Notes: a model not told the origin generated them from the letters alone. A stretch of DNA of 13,548 nt from CAZILN01 sp964540005 (GCA_964540005.1 CAZILN010000189.1:1-13548); one strand, 5' to 3'; shown: positions 1 through 7,079, numbered from the stretch's first letter. Program-made: numbers and translations.

Positions 1-150
1 AATAAAACAACAATTGCACTAAAACAAAAATTGAAAAAAAAAAACAATTGAACTAAAACAACAATTGCACTAAAACAAAAATTGCAATAAAACAACAACG
101 GCGCTAAAACAACAACGGCACTAAAACAACAACGGCACTAAAACAATAAC
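1..150. repeat. 17-bp tandem repeat array directly upstream of a start codon
   Basis: Eight complete 17-bp units run without any insertion or deletion at 15-31, 32-48, 49-65, 66-82, 83-99, 100-116, 117-133 and 134-150. A partial 14-base unit at 1-14 shows that the array continues past the left edge. The right-hand units approach ggcactaaaacaacaac and the left-hand ones tgcactaaaacaaaaat, so the array drifts in sequence along its length. It ends four bases before the ATG at 155 and so forms the whole visible upstream region of the M23 lipoprotein gene. No spacer sequences separate the units, which rules out a CRISPR array. The A-rich sequence would give an unstructured leader, which suits translation starts in Bacteroidota; that role is inference. 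Confidence 0.93.
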
Positions 151-154
151 CGCT

Positions 155-1633
155 ATGAAAAACCTACTATTTACACTGATTCTTCTGTCAATCCTCGCTG
201 CATCCTGCACTCAATCCCCCGATCCAGTACCGATAAGGGTAGTTGCAGAGCTTGATATGGGAGAATCCCGGGACATTACTCTCAGTAACGGGGAAGTTGT
301 GAACCTTGAAGTCATTGCGATCGCGGCACAACGTGACAGCCTTCGTGACGCGGTTCGCAGATCTGTTGTCAGGATAAAAGTCGACGGTGAACCTGTTACC
401 CTTGGCTCGGGTAACTATAATTTGCCGGTTGAGACGGGGAAGGTACAGATTGATTGTCCGGTTACAACAGCAGTTTACACCAATACCAACAACGATCACT
501 GGGGACTGACAAAGGATGCGCGTTTCAGGCTTTGGCCCGCGGGATCTCCTTATATGGAACCGGGAACATTTGTATATCCCATAAAGCAGGAATGGCTCGC
601 CAGCATGTCACAATCGGGTAATGAAGCCTGCTATGTCGACTGGGGAGAAGACCCGGCCAGGAAAGAGATATATTACCATGCCGGACATGATATAGGCGGA
701 GCCGAGGGGATGGATGAGATCGTTTCGGCAACTGACGGACTGGTTCTTTCGGCAAACAGCGATACCCTGGAGGGATATATCGATTTCCCGGGAGATATAC
801 GTCCGGATGTGGTATGGGTCCTCAACGACCTCGGATGGTATATACGGTACAGCCACCTTGACAGTACCGATCCGTCCATACTGCCGGGTGCCAGGGTGAA
901 AGCTGGACAAAAAATCGGATATATAGGCAAACAGGGAGGCAGCGGGGGCTGGGTGCACCTGCATTTTGAGATCATAAACAAGGAGACCATCTCAGGGGAC
1001 TGGGGGACGGAAGAAGCTTATCCTTATGTCTGGGAATCCTATGTCAAGCAGTATAAGCCGGCCATGATAGCTATTGCAAGGCCCCACCATTTGCTGTGGA
1101 CCGGAGAAGAGGCCCATCTTGACGGCAGCAAGTCCATGAGTTTCGCAGGTGATATTGTATCCTGGCAATGGACATTCAGCGACGGATCCAGTGCGGAAGG
1201 GGCTCACCAGCAGAGGTCATACACGGTGCCGGGCGAATACAGCGAGATATTGAAGGTTTCTGATTCCCGGGGGAATATCGATTATGATTTTATGGTGATC
1301 CAGGTAATTGACCGCGAAAATCCGGGCCGGCCGATTCCAACCCTGCAAGCCGCCTATCACCCCACTCAGAACATCAAAACAGGTGACCAGCTTAGGTTCC
1401 TTGTACGCAGCTTCAATACAGGAGAGGGTGAGGAGATCTGGGACTTCGGTGACGGTTCCCCGCAGGTACCGGTAAAGTCCGAGCCGGTGGACCGGCAGAA
1501 ATATACAGAAGGAAAATTCGCCGAGACCACTCACTCATTCTCTGACCCCGGCAATTATATTGTTACAGTGGAACGCGCCGATGAACACGGGATCAAAGCC
1601 ACCGGCCATCTACACGTGGTGGTAAGCGAGTAA
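155..1633 (+). CDS. M23-family (LytM-like) peptidase lipoprotein with two PKD-like domains
   Basis: This is a predicted exported lipoprotein of 492 residues. The N-terminus has a signal peptide ending in a lipobox (LAASC, Cys18). An N-terminal region of about 140 residues has no family I recognise. The M23 zinc-peptidase domain spans about 165-285: HAGHD supplies the likely zinc ligands His175 and Asp179, YSHLD holds His234, and HLHFE holds His268 and His270. All expected catalytic positions are present, so it is probably active on peptidoglycan cross-links or another glycine-rich peptide. Two PKD-like domains follow, at about 306-385 (WQWTFSDGS) and 400-490 (IWDFGDGS), and probably mediate binding. 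The ATG at 155 is chosen because the signal peptide begins there. The 17-bp array ends four bases upstream. The family call is strong; the substrate is unknown. Confidence 0.9.
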   Translation: MKNLLFTLILLSILAASCTQSPDPVPIRVVAELDMGESRDITLSNGEVVNLEVIAIAAQRDSLRDAVRRSVVRIKVDGEPVTLGSGNYNLPVETGKVQIDCPVTTAVYTNTNNDHWGLTKDARFRLWPAGSPYMEPGTFVYPIKQEWLASMSQSGNEACYVDWGEDPARKEIYYHAGHDIGGAEGMDEIVSATDGLVLSANSDTLEGYIDFPGDIRPDVVWVLNDLGWYIRYSHLDSTDPSILPGARVKAGQKIGYIGKQGGSGGWVHLHFEIINKETISGDWGTEEAYPYVWESYVKQYKPAMIAIARPHHLLWTGEEAHLDGSKSMSFAGDIVSWQWTFSDGSSAEGAHQQRSYTVPGEYSEILKVSDSRGNIDYDFMVIQVIDRENPGRPIPTLQAAYHPTQNIKTGDQLRFLVRSFNTGEGEEIWDFGDGSPQVPVKSEPVDRQKYTEGKFAETTHSFSDPGNYIVTVERADEHGIKATGHLHVVVSE

Positions 1634-1670
1634 TTTTTTTCTTCTGGATTTATATGTTTATTTAGCGCCT

Positions 1671-2984
1671 GTGAACAAAGAGATCCTCCGGCTTGCCATA
1701 CCTAACATTGTTACCAATATAACGGTCCCATTACTGGGCATGGTGGACCTGGCACTGATGGGCCACCTGAATGATGAGAAATATATAGGAGCCATAGCAG
1801 TGGGAGGGATGATCTTCAACTTCCTCTACTGGGGATTCGGTTTCATCAGGATGGGTACAACCGGGTTCACGGCACAGGCATTCGGCAAGGGGGACAGGGA
1901 GGAGAGCTTTAATATCTTTTGCAGGGCCTTCCTGGTGGCACTGGCCGGCGGACTGATGCTTATCATCCTGCAGATCCCTATCGAATGGCTGAGTTTCAGG
2001 GTCATCAGCGGGAGCGAAGAGGTGGAGGAACTGGCAAAAAGCTACTTCTACATCCGCATCTATGCAGCCCCGGCGGCTATAGGGCTGTATGCCCTGATAG
2101 GCTGGTTCATAGGTATGCAGAATGCCAGGATCCCCATGATCATAGCCATAGTTATTAACCTGCTGAATGTCGGGTTCAACTTCCTCTTTGTCAAATATTT
2201 TAATATGTACTCCAATGGTGTGGCCTGGGGAACCGTCATCGCCCAGTACAGTGGGCTGATCCTGGCCCTCTGGTTCTTCATGCGCCACCATAAGGAGCTG
2301 ATTTCATTCTGGTCGTGGAAAAACATCATCCAGGCTGAAAAGCTGAAGGAATTTTTCAGGGTCAACCGGGATATTTTCATCCGCACCATGTGCCTGATTT
2401 TCGTCTTTTCCTTTTTTACAGCCCGTTCCGCTGTCATAAACGATACCATACTGGCCGTGAATACCCTGCTGATGCAGTTCCTGATGTTTTTCGCTTTTTT
2501 CCAGGACGGATTTGCTTATGCCGGGGAGGCCCTGACCGGCCGCTTTATAGGTGCGGCAGACCCCTTTCGGCTGAAAGGAATGATTAAACGACTGTTTGCC
2601 TTGGGAGGAGGCATCAGCCTGGTATTTACCCTGGCCTACCTCTTATTTCCCAATACCCTGCTGTTGATCCTCACAGACAACGCCATGGTCATCGAGGCAT
2701 CCCAACCCTATATCAAATGGGTGGTGCTTGTCCCGGCACTGAGTTTTGCCGCCTTTATCTGGGATGGGGTATATATAGGAGCAACAGCCTCGGTAGCCAT
2801 GCGTAATGCAATGATTTTCAGTACTGTCCTGGTATTTGTGCCCGCCTGGTACCTGCTTGACCACTTCTTCGATAACCACGGATTATGGCTGGCCATGCTG
2901 CTGTTCATGCTGGCCCGGGGAGCATCCCAGACCATCCTGTACAAGAAGGCCATAATTGGTAAAGTAGTTCGACCGGGAAAGTGA
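1671..2984 (+). CDS. MATE family efflux transporter (DinF-like)
   Basis: This is a 437-residue inner-membrane protein made almost entirely of hydrophobic helices, the length expected for a 12-helix MATE transporter. The start (EILRLAIPNIVTN, then GMVDLALMGHL) is characteristic of the DinF-like branch. MATE proteins export drugs or metabolites in exchange for sodium or protons; the substrate cannot be read from sequence. The start is GTG at 1671, and no in-frame ATG upstream fits better. The gene begins 37 bases after the M23 lipoprotein gene, so the two may be co-transcribed, although a near match to a -7 box (TATGTTTA, 1653-1660) precedes it. The 3' end is odd: a 16-base stretch containing the stop codon is duplicated immediately downstream, and bases 2866-2884 recur exactly at 3496-3514. 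Confidence 0.92.
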   Translation: MNKEILRLAIPNIVTNITVPLLGMVDLALMGHLNDEKYIGAIAVGGMIFNFLYWGFGFIRMGTTGFTAQAFGKGDREESFNIFCRAFLVALAGGLMLIILQIPIEWLSFRVISGSEEVEELAKSYFYIRIYAAPAAIGLYALIGWFIGMQNARIPMIIAIVINLLNVGFNFLFVKYFNMYSNGVAWGTVIAQYSGLILALWFFMRHHKELISFWSWKNIIQAEKLKEFFRVNRDIFIRTMCLIFVFSFFTARSAVINDTILAVNTLLMQFLMFFAFFQDGFAYAGEALTGRFIGAADPFRLKGMIKRLFALGGGISLVFTLAYLLFPNTLLLILTDNAMVIEASQPYIKWVVLVPALSFAAFIWDGVYIGATASVAMRNAMIFSTVLVFVPAWYLLDHFFDNHGLWLAMLLFMLARGASQTILYKKAIIGKVVRPGK

Positions 2985-3001
2985 ATCGACCAGGAAAGTG
3001 A
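2969..3001 (+). repeat. 17-bp-period duplication spanning the MATE stop codon
   Basis: The sequence tcgaccgggaaagtga (2969-2984, ending in the TGA stop) is repeated at 2986-3001 as tcgaccaggaaagtga with one mismatch. The period is 17 bases. Because 17 is not a multiple of three, the second TGA is in another frame and the protein end is unaffected. It looks like a slippage duplication. Confidence 0.75.
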
Positions 3002-3015
3002 TCAGTAACGATTTA

Positions 3016-3288
3016 CTATATCTGCTGGTGTGATTTAATGGTTTTATCTTTTTCGGATTCTCCGAAGTCATACAAATACTCCGGGGCAAAATCTGCTCCG
3101 TTTTCCCATTCAATCGTAAAAGGATTCAATTTGAAATTCTTAAAATATTCCACTTCTTTTAATGGCTCAAATACTTCCCCCCAGAGTAAATCTTTAAAGT
3201 CAATTATTTTAATTTTCCCGTCATTAAACCTTAATTCAATTTTATATCCTTGAATATATTTAGCATCTATTATTTTCACTAACAGCAT
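3016..3288 (-). CDS. DUF2442 domain protein
   Basis: This is a 90-residue soluble protein. It follows the DUF2442 pattern: an N-terminal V-x-x-A-x-Y-x-x-x-Y-x-I-x-L-x-F-x-D-G segment, then DFKDLLWGEVFEPLKE, and near the C-terminus the family hallmark IEWENGADFAPEYLYD. The molecular function of DUF2442 is not established. In many bacteria such genes lie beside DUF4160 genes, and the pair has been suggested to resemble a toxin-antitoxin module; no activity can be shown here. It starts with ATG at 3288, seven bases after the end of the damaged DUF4160 gene, so the two form one transcription unit. The region is visibly more AT-rich than the MATE and dehydrogenase genes on either side, which suggests acquired DNA. 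Confidence 0.85.
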   Translation of the reverse strand: MLLVKIIDAKYIQGYKIELRFNDGKIKIIDFKDLLWGEVFEPLKEVEYFKNFKLNPFTIEWENGADFAPEYLYDFGESEKDKTIKSHQQI

Positions 3289-3295
3289 GGTATAA

Positions 3296-3493
3296 TTATT
3301 TTAAAGGATCTATTCTTTTCAGGGATTTTCTCTGTTCTGATAAAGTCCAGTTTTCCAGTAATTCATCTTTATGCAAATCAAGCCACTCATATATTAATCT
3401 GATGGCCCTTCTGGGTAATTTACCTTTAATAATTCCGTAGAATCTGGATATTTCAGGTATAATCTTCAAATATGCTTCTTTACAAAGGTACAA
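3296..3493 (-). pseudogene. Damaged DUF4160 gene: lost ATG and internal deletion
   Basis: The reading frame encodes a recognisable DUF4160 beginning, PEISRFYGII, joined directly to the family's C-terminal part, KGKLPRRAIRLIYEWLDLHKDELLENW and on to KRIDPLK. From my knowledge of the family, about 30-36 residues carrying the conserved HNPPHFHA motif should lie between them, so the core is deleted in frame at about 3428-3432. The usual start, Met-Pro-x-Ile-Ser-Arg-Phe, is also altered: the codon before Pro is ATA (3460-3458), not ATG. The open frame reaches upstream only to a TTG at 3493, which would add an atypical 11-residue leader. The two changes together favour a decaying gene. A shortened but translated protein starting at TTG remains possible, since the rest of the frame is intact. 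Confidence 0.7.
3483..3490 (-). promoter_or_regulatory. Possible -7 promoter box for the DUF4160/DUF2442 unit
   Basis: On the minus strand the bases read TACCTTTG, an exact match to the Bacteroidota -7 box TAnnTTTG. It lies 22 bases before the ATA that replaces the usual DUF4160 start. No clear TTTG -33 box is found 19-21 bases upstream, so this is only half of a consensus promoter. Confidence 0.35.
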
Positions 3494-3495
3494 AA

Positions 3496-3514
3496 TCTTC
3501 GATAACCACGGATT
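3496..3514 (+). repeat. 19-bp exact copy of a MATE gene segment
   Basis: These 19 bases (tcttcgataaccacggatt) are identical to 2866-2884 inside the MATE gene, in the same orientation and 630 bases apart. A chance exact match of this length in a window this size is very unlikely. The two copies bracket the MATE 3' end and the DUF2442/DUF4160 genes. The copy here lies just upstream of the DUF4160 promoter region and is noncoding. Confidence 0.8.
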
Positions 3515-3660
3515 TTAGACTGTATTGCATAGGTATCATGTCTGCAGCTAATGATTGGAGGATAATTTTCCCTGCCTAATAACATATCCCGAATTTCTTC
3601 CTTTTAGACTATTTTTGGTTACGATTTTCAGCTGACTAAAACCATAAAAACTTTACAAAT

Positions 3661-5292
3661 ATGTTACGCAGACCTATCTATGTGCCGGAGGCAAAAAATG
3701 AAAAGGTAAGAACCTACGCCCCGGGCAGCCCTGAAAGGGCATCCATAAAGAAAGTACTTAAGGAAGCTTACTCCAAACAGGTGGAGATCCCTATGATTAT
3801 TGGCGGTAAGGAGATCAAAACAGATAAGAAGGTAGCCATGTACCCTCCCCATGATCTTTCTCACCTGCTGGGGTATTACTACCAGGGGGATGCCAGCCAT
3901 GTTGAAATGGCCATCGAGGCAGCCCTGGCTGCAAAGGATGAATGGGCTGCACTGCACTGGACCGAGAGGGCAGCCATTTTCCTCCGGGCCGCCAGCCTGC
4001 TGGCAGGACCCTACCGTGACAAGATCAATGCAGCCACTATGATCGGGCAGTCCAAGACCGTCCACCAGGCCGAGATCGATGCCGCCTGTGAGCTGATCGA
4101 TTTCTTCAGGTTCAATGTCATGTACATGGAAGAGATCCTTATGAACCAGCCATGTTCACCTGAAAACGAGTGGAACGTGTTGCAGCAGCGCCCTCTTGAA
4201 GGTTTTGTCTTTGCTCTGACCCCCTTCAATTTCACTTCAATCGCAGGCAACCTTCCAACCGCACCTGCCCTGATGGGGAATACGGTGGTCTGGAAGGTAT
4301 CCAAAACGGCTGTATATTCGGCTGCGGTTTTGATGGAGCTGTTCAAGGATGCCGGCATACCAGACGGGGTGATCAACCTTGTGTTTGTTTCCGGACCCGT
4401 AGCAGGTGATGTGATCCTGAACCATCCTGATTTTGCAGGGATACATTTTACCGGATCTACAGGGGTCTTCCACGGTATCTGGGAGCAGATAGGCAGGAAC
4501 ATTAAGAAATACAAGACCTATCCAAGGATAGTGGGGGAGACTGGGGGGAAGAATTTTGTCATGGTACACCCTTCGGCCAAGCCTGTTGAGGTTGTTACCG
4601 CCCTTATAAGGGGAGCTTTTGAATACCAGGGGCAGAAATGTTCTGCTGCTTCGCGTGCCTATATACCCGAAAGTCTCTGGCCTGAAATCAAGGATCTGAT
4701 CGGGAAGGACATAGCCAGTATAATGATGGGCGTCCCTGAGGATTTCAGGAATTTCATGTGTGCCGTTATCGATGAGGTATCATTTGACAAACTGGCCGGA
4801 TCTATTGACAATGCAAGGAAAGATGCTGATGCGGAGGTTATTTTCGGAGGGGGATATGACAAATCCAAAGGCTATTTCATTGAGCCCACCATTATCCAGG
4901 CATTTGATCCCAGATATGTCACCATGGTGGAAGAACTCTTCGGCCCCATACTTACTATTTATGTGTACGAGGATGCAAAGTATGATGAGACACTGGACCT
5001 GCTGGACAATACTTCCGAGTATGCACTTACCGGGGCCATTTTCTCCCAGGACAGGCCCGAAGTAGACCGGACCACCATCCGCCTGGCCAATGCTGCCGGG
5101 AACTTCTATATTAATGACAAGCCTACGGGAGCGGTGGTAGGACAACAGCCCTTCGGGGGTAGCCGGGCTTCAGGGACCAACGATAAGGCCGGTTCCCACA
5201 TCAACCTGCTGCGGTGGGTATCACCCCGGACCATCAAGGAAAACTTCCAGCCGCCTGTTGATTACCGGTATCCTTTTATGGAGGAGGATTAA
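3661..5292 (+). CDS. pruA: 1-pyrroline-5-carboxylate dehydrogenase (L-glutamate gamma-semialdehyde dehydrogenase)
   Basis: This 543-residue cytoplasmic aldehyde dehydrogenase performs the second step of proline breakdown, NAD-dependent oxidation of glutamate semialdehyde to glutamate. It has the full aldehyde dehydrogenase pattern: the TPFNFTSIAGNLPTAPALMGN cofactor region at about 187-207, the FTGS turn at 263-266, general base Glu293 in VGETGGKN, catalytic Cys327 in YQGQKCSAASRAY, and PFGGSRASGTNDKAG near the C-terminus. Length and sequence match the stand-alone, eukaryote-like (ALDH4A1-type, group 1) enzyme usual in Bacteroidota, not the proteobacterial PutA fusion. The ATG at 3661 follows an A-rich leader. 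No proline dehydrogenase gene is in the window. The 167-base gap upstream (3494-3660) shows no other gene and presumably holds its promoter, but I see no consensus box there. Confidence 0.95.
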   Translation: MLRRPIYVPEAKNEKVRTYAPGSPERASIKKVLKEAYSKQVEIPMIIGGKEIKTDKKVAMYPPHDLSHLLGYYYQGDASHVEMAIEAALAAKDEWAALHWTERAAIFLRAASLLAGPYRDKINAATMIGQSKTVHQAEIDAACELIDFFRFNVMYMEEILMNQPCSPENEWNVLQQRPLEGFVFALTPFNFTSIAGNLPTAPALMGNTVVWKVSKTAVYSAAVLMELFKDAGIPDGVINLVFVSGPVAGDVILNHPDFAGIHFTGSTGVFHGIWEQIGRNIKKYKTYPRIVGETGGKNFVMVHPSAKPVEVVTALIRGAFEYQGQKCSAASRAYIPESLWPEIKDLIGKDIASIMMGVPEDFRNFMCAVIDEVSFDKLAGSIDNARKDADAEVIFGGGYDKSKGYFIEPTIIQAFDPRYVTMVEELFGPILTIYVYEDAKYDETLDLLDNTSEYALTGAIFSQDRPEVDRTTIRLANAAGNFYINDKPTGAVVGQQPFGGSRASGTNDKAGSHINLLRWVSPRTIKENFQPPVDYRYPFMEED

Positions 5293-5345
5293 TAAGTTTT
5301 TACCAGTTCTCCTCAAGTCCCGGGTATGCTATTTTTCTAGAAGAT

Positions 5346-5603
5346 GTGAAGGCATTCGAGCAGATGGGCGAGAATATTAAACTGGCAAGAAAGCGCCGGA
5401 GGTTAGCAGCACAGCAAGTAGCCCAGGATGCAGGTATCAGCCGGAATACTCTATATTTAATTGAAAAAGGGAATCCTGGTGTGGCAGTAGGAAGCTGGTT
5501 CAATGTGCTCAGGGTACTGGGTTTTCATGAAGCATTTACAAAAATCGCTTCCGATGATCCTGTAGGCAAGGCGATGCAGGACTATTACCTTTCAGGAAAG
5601 TGA
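5346..5603 (+). CDS. XRE-family helix-turn-helix protein, HipB-like, without adjacent hipA
   Basis: This is an 85-residue DNA-binding protein. Residues 7-60 form a Cro/C1-type helix-turn-helix: GENIKLARKRRRLAAQQVAQDAGISRNTLYLIEKGNPGV. The continuation, VGSWFNVLRVLGFHEAFTKIASDDPVGKAMQD, matches the C-terminal part of HipB-type antitoxins that are normally followed by a hipA kinase gene. No hipA follows: only 103 bases separate it from the division gene downstream. The start is GTG at 5346, chosen because family members have a few residues before the GENI segment; an ATG at codon 7 (5364) is the alternative. It lies 53 bases after pruA and could be read from the same transcript. Its role may be self-regulation, control of a distant toxin, or a relic of a lost pair. 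Confidence 0.8.
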   Translation: MKAFEQMGENIKLARKRRRLAAQQVAQDAGISRNTLYLIEKGNPGVAVGSWFNVLRVLGFHEAFTKIASDDPVGKAMQDYYLSGK

Positions 5604-5692
5604 TGCATCAGGTAATGTCAAAGGCAGGCTGTGTGAAATTTAATTGTTGATAAAATCCGGGTTCATCAAGAGCAGTGAAGCCGAAGGTTTTA

Positions 5693-5700
5693 TATTTTTG
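5693..5700 (+). promoter_or_regulatory. Possible -7 promoter box for the divIC-like gene
   Basis: TATTTTTG matches TAnnTTTG exactly and ends six bases before the ATG at 5707. Transcription would start almost at the start codon, giving a leaderless or very short-leader mRNA. No TTTG is seen at the -33 spacing, so the call is weak. Confidence 0.3.
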
Positions 5701-5706
5701 AGGCAG

Positions 5707-6006
5707 ATGAAGAAGTTCCTCCGCATATCCTTTCGTATACTAAGGAATAAGTATATCCTTACCCTTCTTATTTTCTTTGTGTGGCTGCTGGTGTTTGACA
5801 ATAACAACCTGATAGACAGGTATAAATATCACATAGAGCTCAAACGCCAGGAGGCCGAAAAGGAATATTACCTGAACAGGATAGAGGTTGATTCAAAGAA
5901 GCTCAACGAGCTTAAGACAAATGATGCCAACCTGGAGAAATTTGCCCGCGAGCAGTACCTGATGAAAAAGCCCAACGAGGACATCTACCTGATCGTGGAG
6001 GAATGA
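5707..6006 (+). CDS. Septum formation initiator family protein (DivIC/FtsB-like)
   Basis: This is a 99-residue bitopic inner-membrane protein of the cell-division machinery. A short basic cytoplasmic tail (MKKFLRISFRILRNK) precedes one transmembrane helix at about 16-31 (YILTLLIFFVWLLVF). A periplasmic coiled coil follows at about 40-72 (heptad-like, rich in Glu, Lys and Leu), and then the family signature LEKFAREQYLMKKPNEDIYL near the end. FtsB/DivIC proteins join FtsL and FtsQ/DivIB and help activate septal wall synthesis. The frame opens earlier at a TTG (5644), but the ATG at 5707 is preferred because the basic tail, membrane helix and coiled coil begin just after it and the 21 extra residues look unlike the family. 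It converges with the acidic lipoprotein gene, with a 70-base gap containing no clear terminator. Confidence 0.88.
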   Translation: MKKFLRISFRILRNKYILTLLIFFVWLLVFDNNNLIDRYKYHIELKRQEAEKEYYLNRIEVDSKKLNELKTNDANLEKFAREQYLMKKPNEDIYLIVEE

Positions 6007-6076
6007 TCAACTGCCAATTTTGGTACATTGTTATTTGCCATTCACACTCCCTTAATAGTAAATGCTTCCGGGAATC

Positions 6077-7027
6077 TCAGGACCCGCAGAAACACCTGAA
6101 CATTTTTTCGAATTTATCATTCCATAAAGAGAGAACTACAGTACCACCACCTTCATAGTAACTATCTGTAATTGCAAGCTCGAAAATGCCATCACCATTT
6201 AAGTCGGCTATTGCGAGGATATTGTTATCATTGACCATATCCATTTCATTCTCTCCATCATGTGTGTAGATGTTACTAAGGATGGGAATTGCTACAGGAT
6301 CCTCTCGCACGTCGAATACCATTAGCAGCACACTGTATGAACCGGCCGCTGATCCGTAGTTTTGACCTCTTTCCTCGTGGAACAGGTCAATGATGGCATC
6401 CATTGTACCATCATCGTCAATATCTAGCTCAATTACCTCATCTATTGATAGTTCCGGATCTTCCAGTCCGTTATTCATAAGGTAAGCCAGACCTATTTCT
6501 TCGGAGTATTCAGTATTCATGGGCTCAAAATCGATATCTTCAGAAAAGGGGTTCCAATCCCCGGTTATCCCCACATAGAAAGACTCCTGAGAATAGCCAT
6601 CCAGGAAAAATTCCGGACAACCACAGTATTCATCAAAATTAAGGTCAGTTTTTCCCAGTGAATGTGTCTCACTGAATCCATTTATAGTATGAATATGAAA
6701 ATCCAGTGGTTCATTGAAATCGTCAAGAATTTGAGACAGGTCATGCCAAATCCCGGCACCTGAAGCTCCGAAAAAATAAAGGAAAGAACCGCTACCAGCA
6801 ATAATATAATTAAAGTCTTCAGTAACAGGTTCCTCTCCGGCTTGCGTTTCTTCAGCTTGATCCTGATCCATATCAGCCTCTTCTTCTAAGGGTTCATCAG
6901 GTGTAATCACCTCTTCATCATTTGGCGGGGCCTCATCCTGTGAGTTCTGTCCGGATTTCCTGTTCTGGCACATTGATAATAAAAGCAGTATACACAGCAG
7001 CGCGCTAATACTTAGGATCCTGTTCAT
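6077..7027 (-). CDS. Hypothetical acidic lipoprotein with calcium-loop-like motifs
   Basis: This is a 316-residue protein that I do not recognise as a named family. The N-terminus is a hydrophobic signal ending in LLLLSMC, giving a lipobox-like cysteine at residue 20; Met at the position before Cys is atypical. Residues 30-70 are a low-complexity acidic linker rich in Glu, Asp, Pro and Gln. The rest is a globular domain with two Asp-rich loops: LDIDDDGTMDAIIDL (201-215) and ADLNGDGIFELAITD (274-288). These have the D-x-D/N-x-D-G-x-x-D/E layout seen in FG-GAP/VCBS-like calcium-binding repeats. Cysteines at CGC (135-137) and RCFC (311-314) might form a disulfide or metal site after export. It stands alone, 132 bases from the glycosyltransferase gene upstream on the same strand. 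The surface location is inferred from the lipobox. Confidence 0.75.
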   Translation of the reverse strand: MNRILSISALLCILLLLSMCQNRKSGQNSQDEAPPNDEEVITPDEPLEEEADMDQDQAEETQAGEEPVTEDFNYIIAGSGSFLYFFGASGAGIWHDLSQILDDFNEPLDFHIHTINGFSETHSLGKTDLNFDEYCGCPEFFLDGYSQESFYVGITGDWNPFSEDIDFEPMNTEYSEEIGLAYLMNNGLEDPELSIDEVIELDIDDDGTMDAIIDLFHEERGQNYGSAAGSYSVLLMVFDVREDPVAIPILSNIYTHDGENEMDMVNDNNILAIADLNGDGIFELAITDSYYEGGGTVVLSLWNDKFEKMFRCFCGS

Positions 7028-7079
7028 AAGGTAAAGATTTAGGTTTGGTTACCGTGAATTTCAAGGTATAAGTTAACTC

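Noticed and set aside
1..150. A CRISPR-like repeat array
   Set aside because: The units are directly adjacent at a constant 17 bp with no unique spacers, and no cas genes are nearby.
1731..2291. Minus-strand open frame of 186 codons opposite the MATE gene
   Set aside because: It is a shadow of a strongly supported membrane protein gene; its product is low in hydrophobic residues and resembles no family.
3038..3253. Plus-strand frame of 71 codons opposite DUF2442
   Set aside because: The minus-strand frame matches DUF2442 including its hallmark C-terminal motif; the plus frame is its complement.
3496..3514. Target-site duplication of an insertion sequence
   Set aside because: Nineteen bases is longer than usual for IS target duplications, and the bracketed DNA has no transposase or terminal inverted repeats.
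3494..3660. A further small gene or RNA upstream of pruA
   Set aside because: No frame with family resemblance and no stable structure was seen; it looks like a leader region with a copied 19-bp segment.
4011..4514. Minus-strand open frame of 167 codons opposite pruA
   Set aside because: pruA has all catalytic motifs over this stretch; the antisense product shows no domain.
5644..5706. TTG start giving a 21-residue extension of the DivIC-like protein
   Set aside because: The extension lacks family resemblance, and the ATG at 5707 begins directly at the basic tail before the membrane helix.
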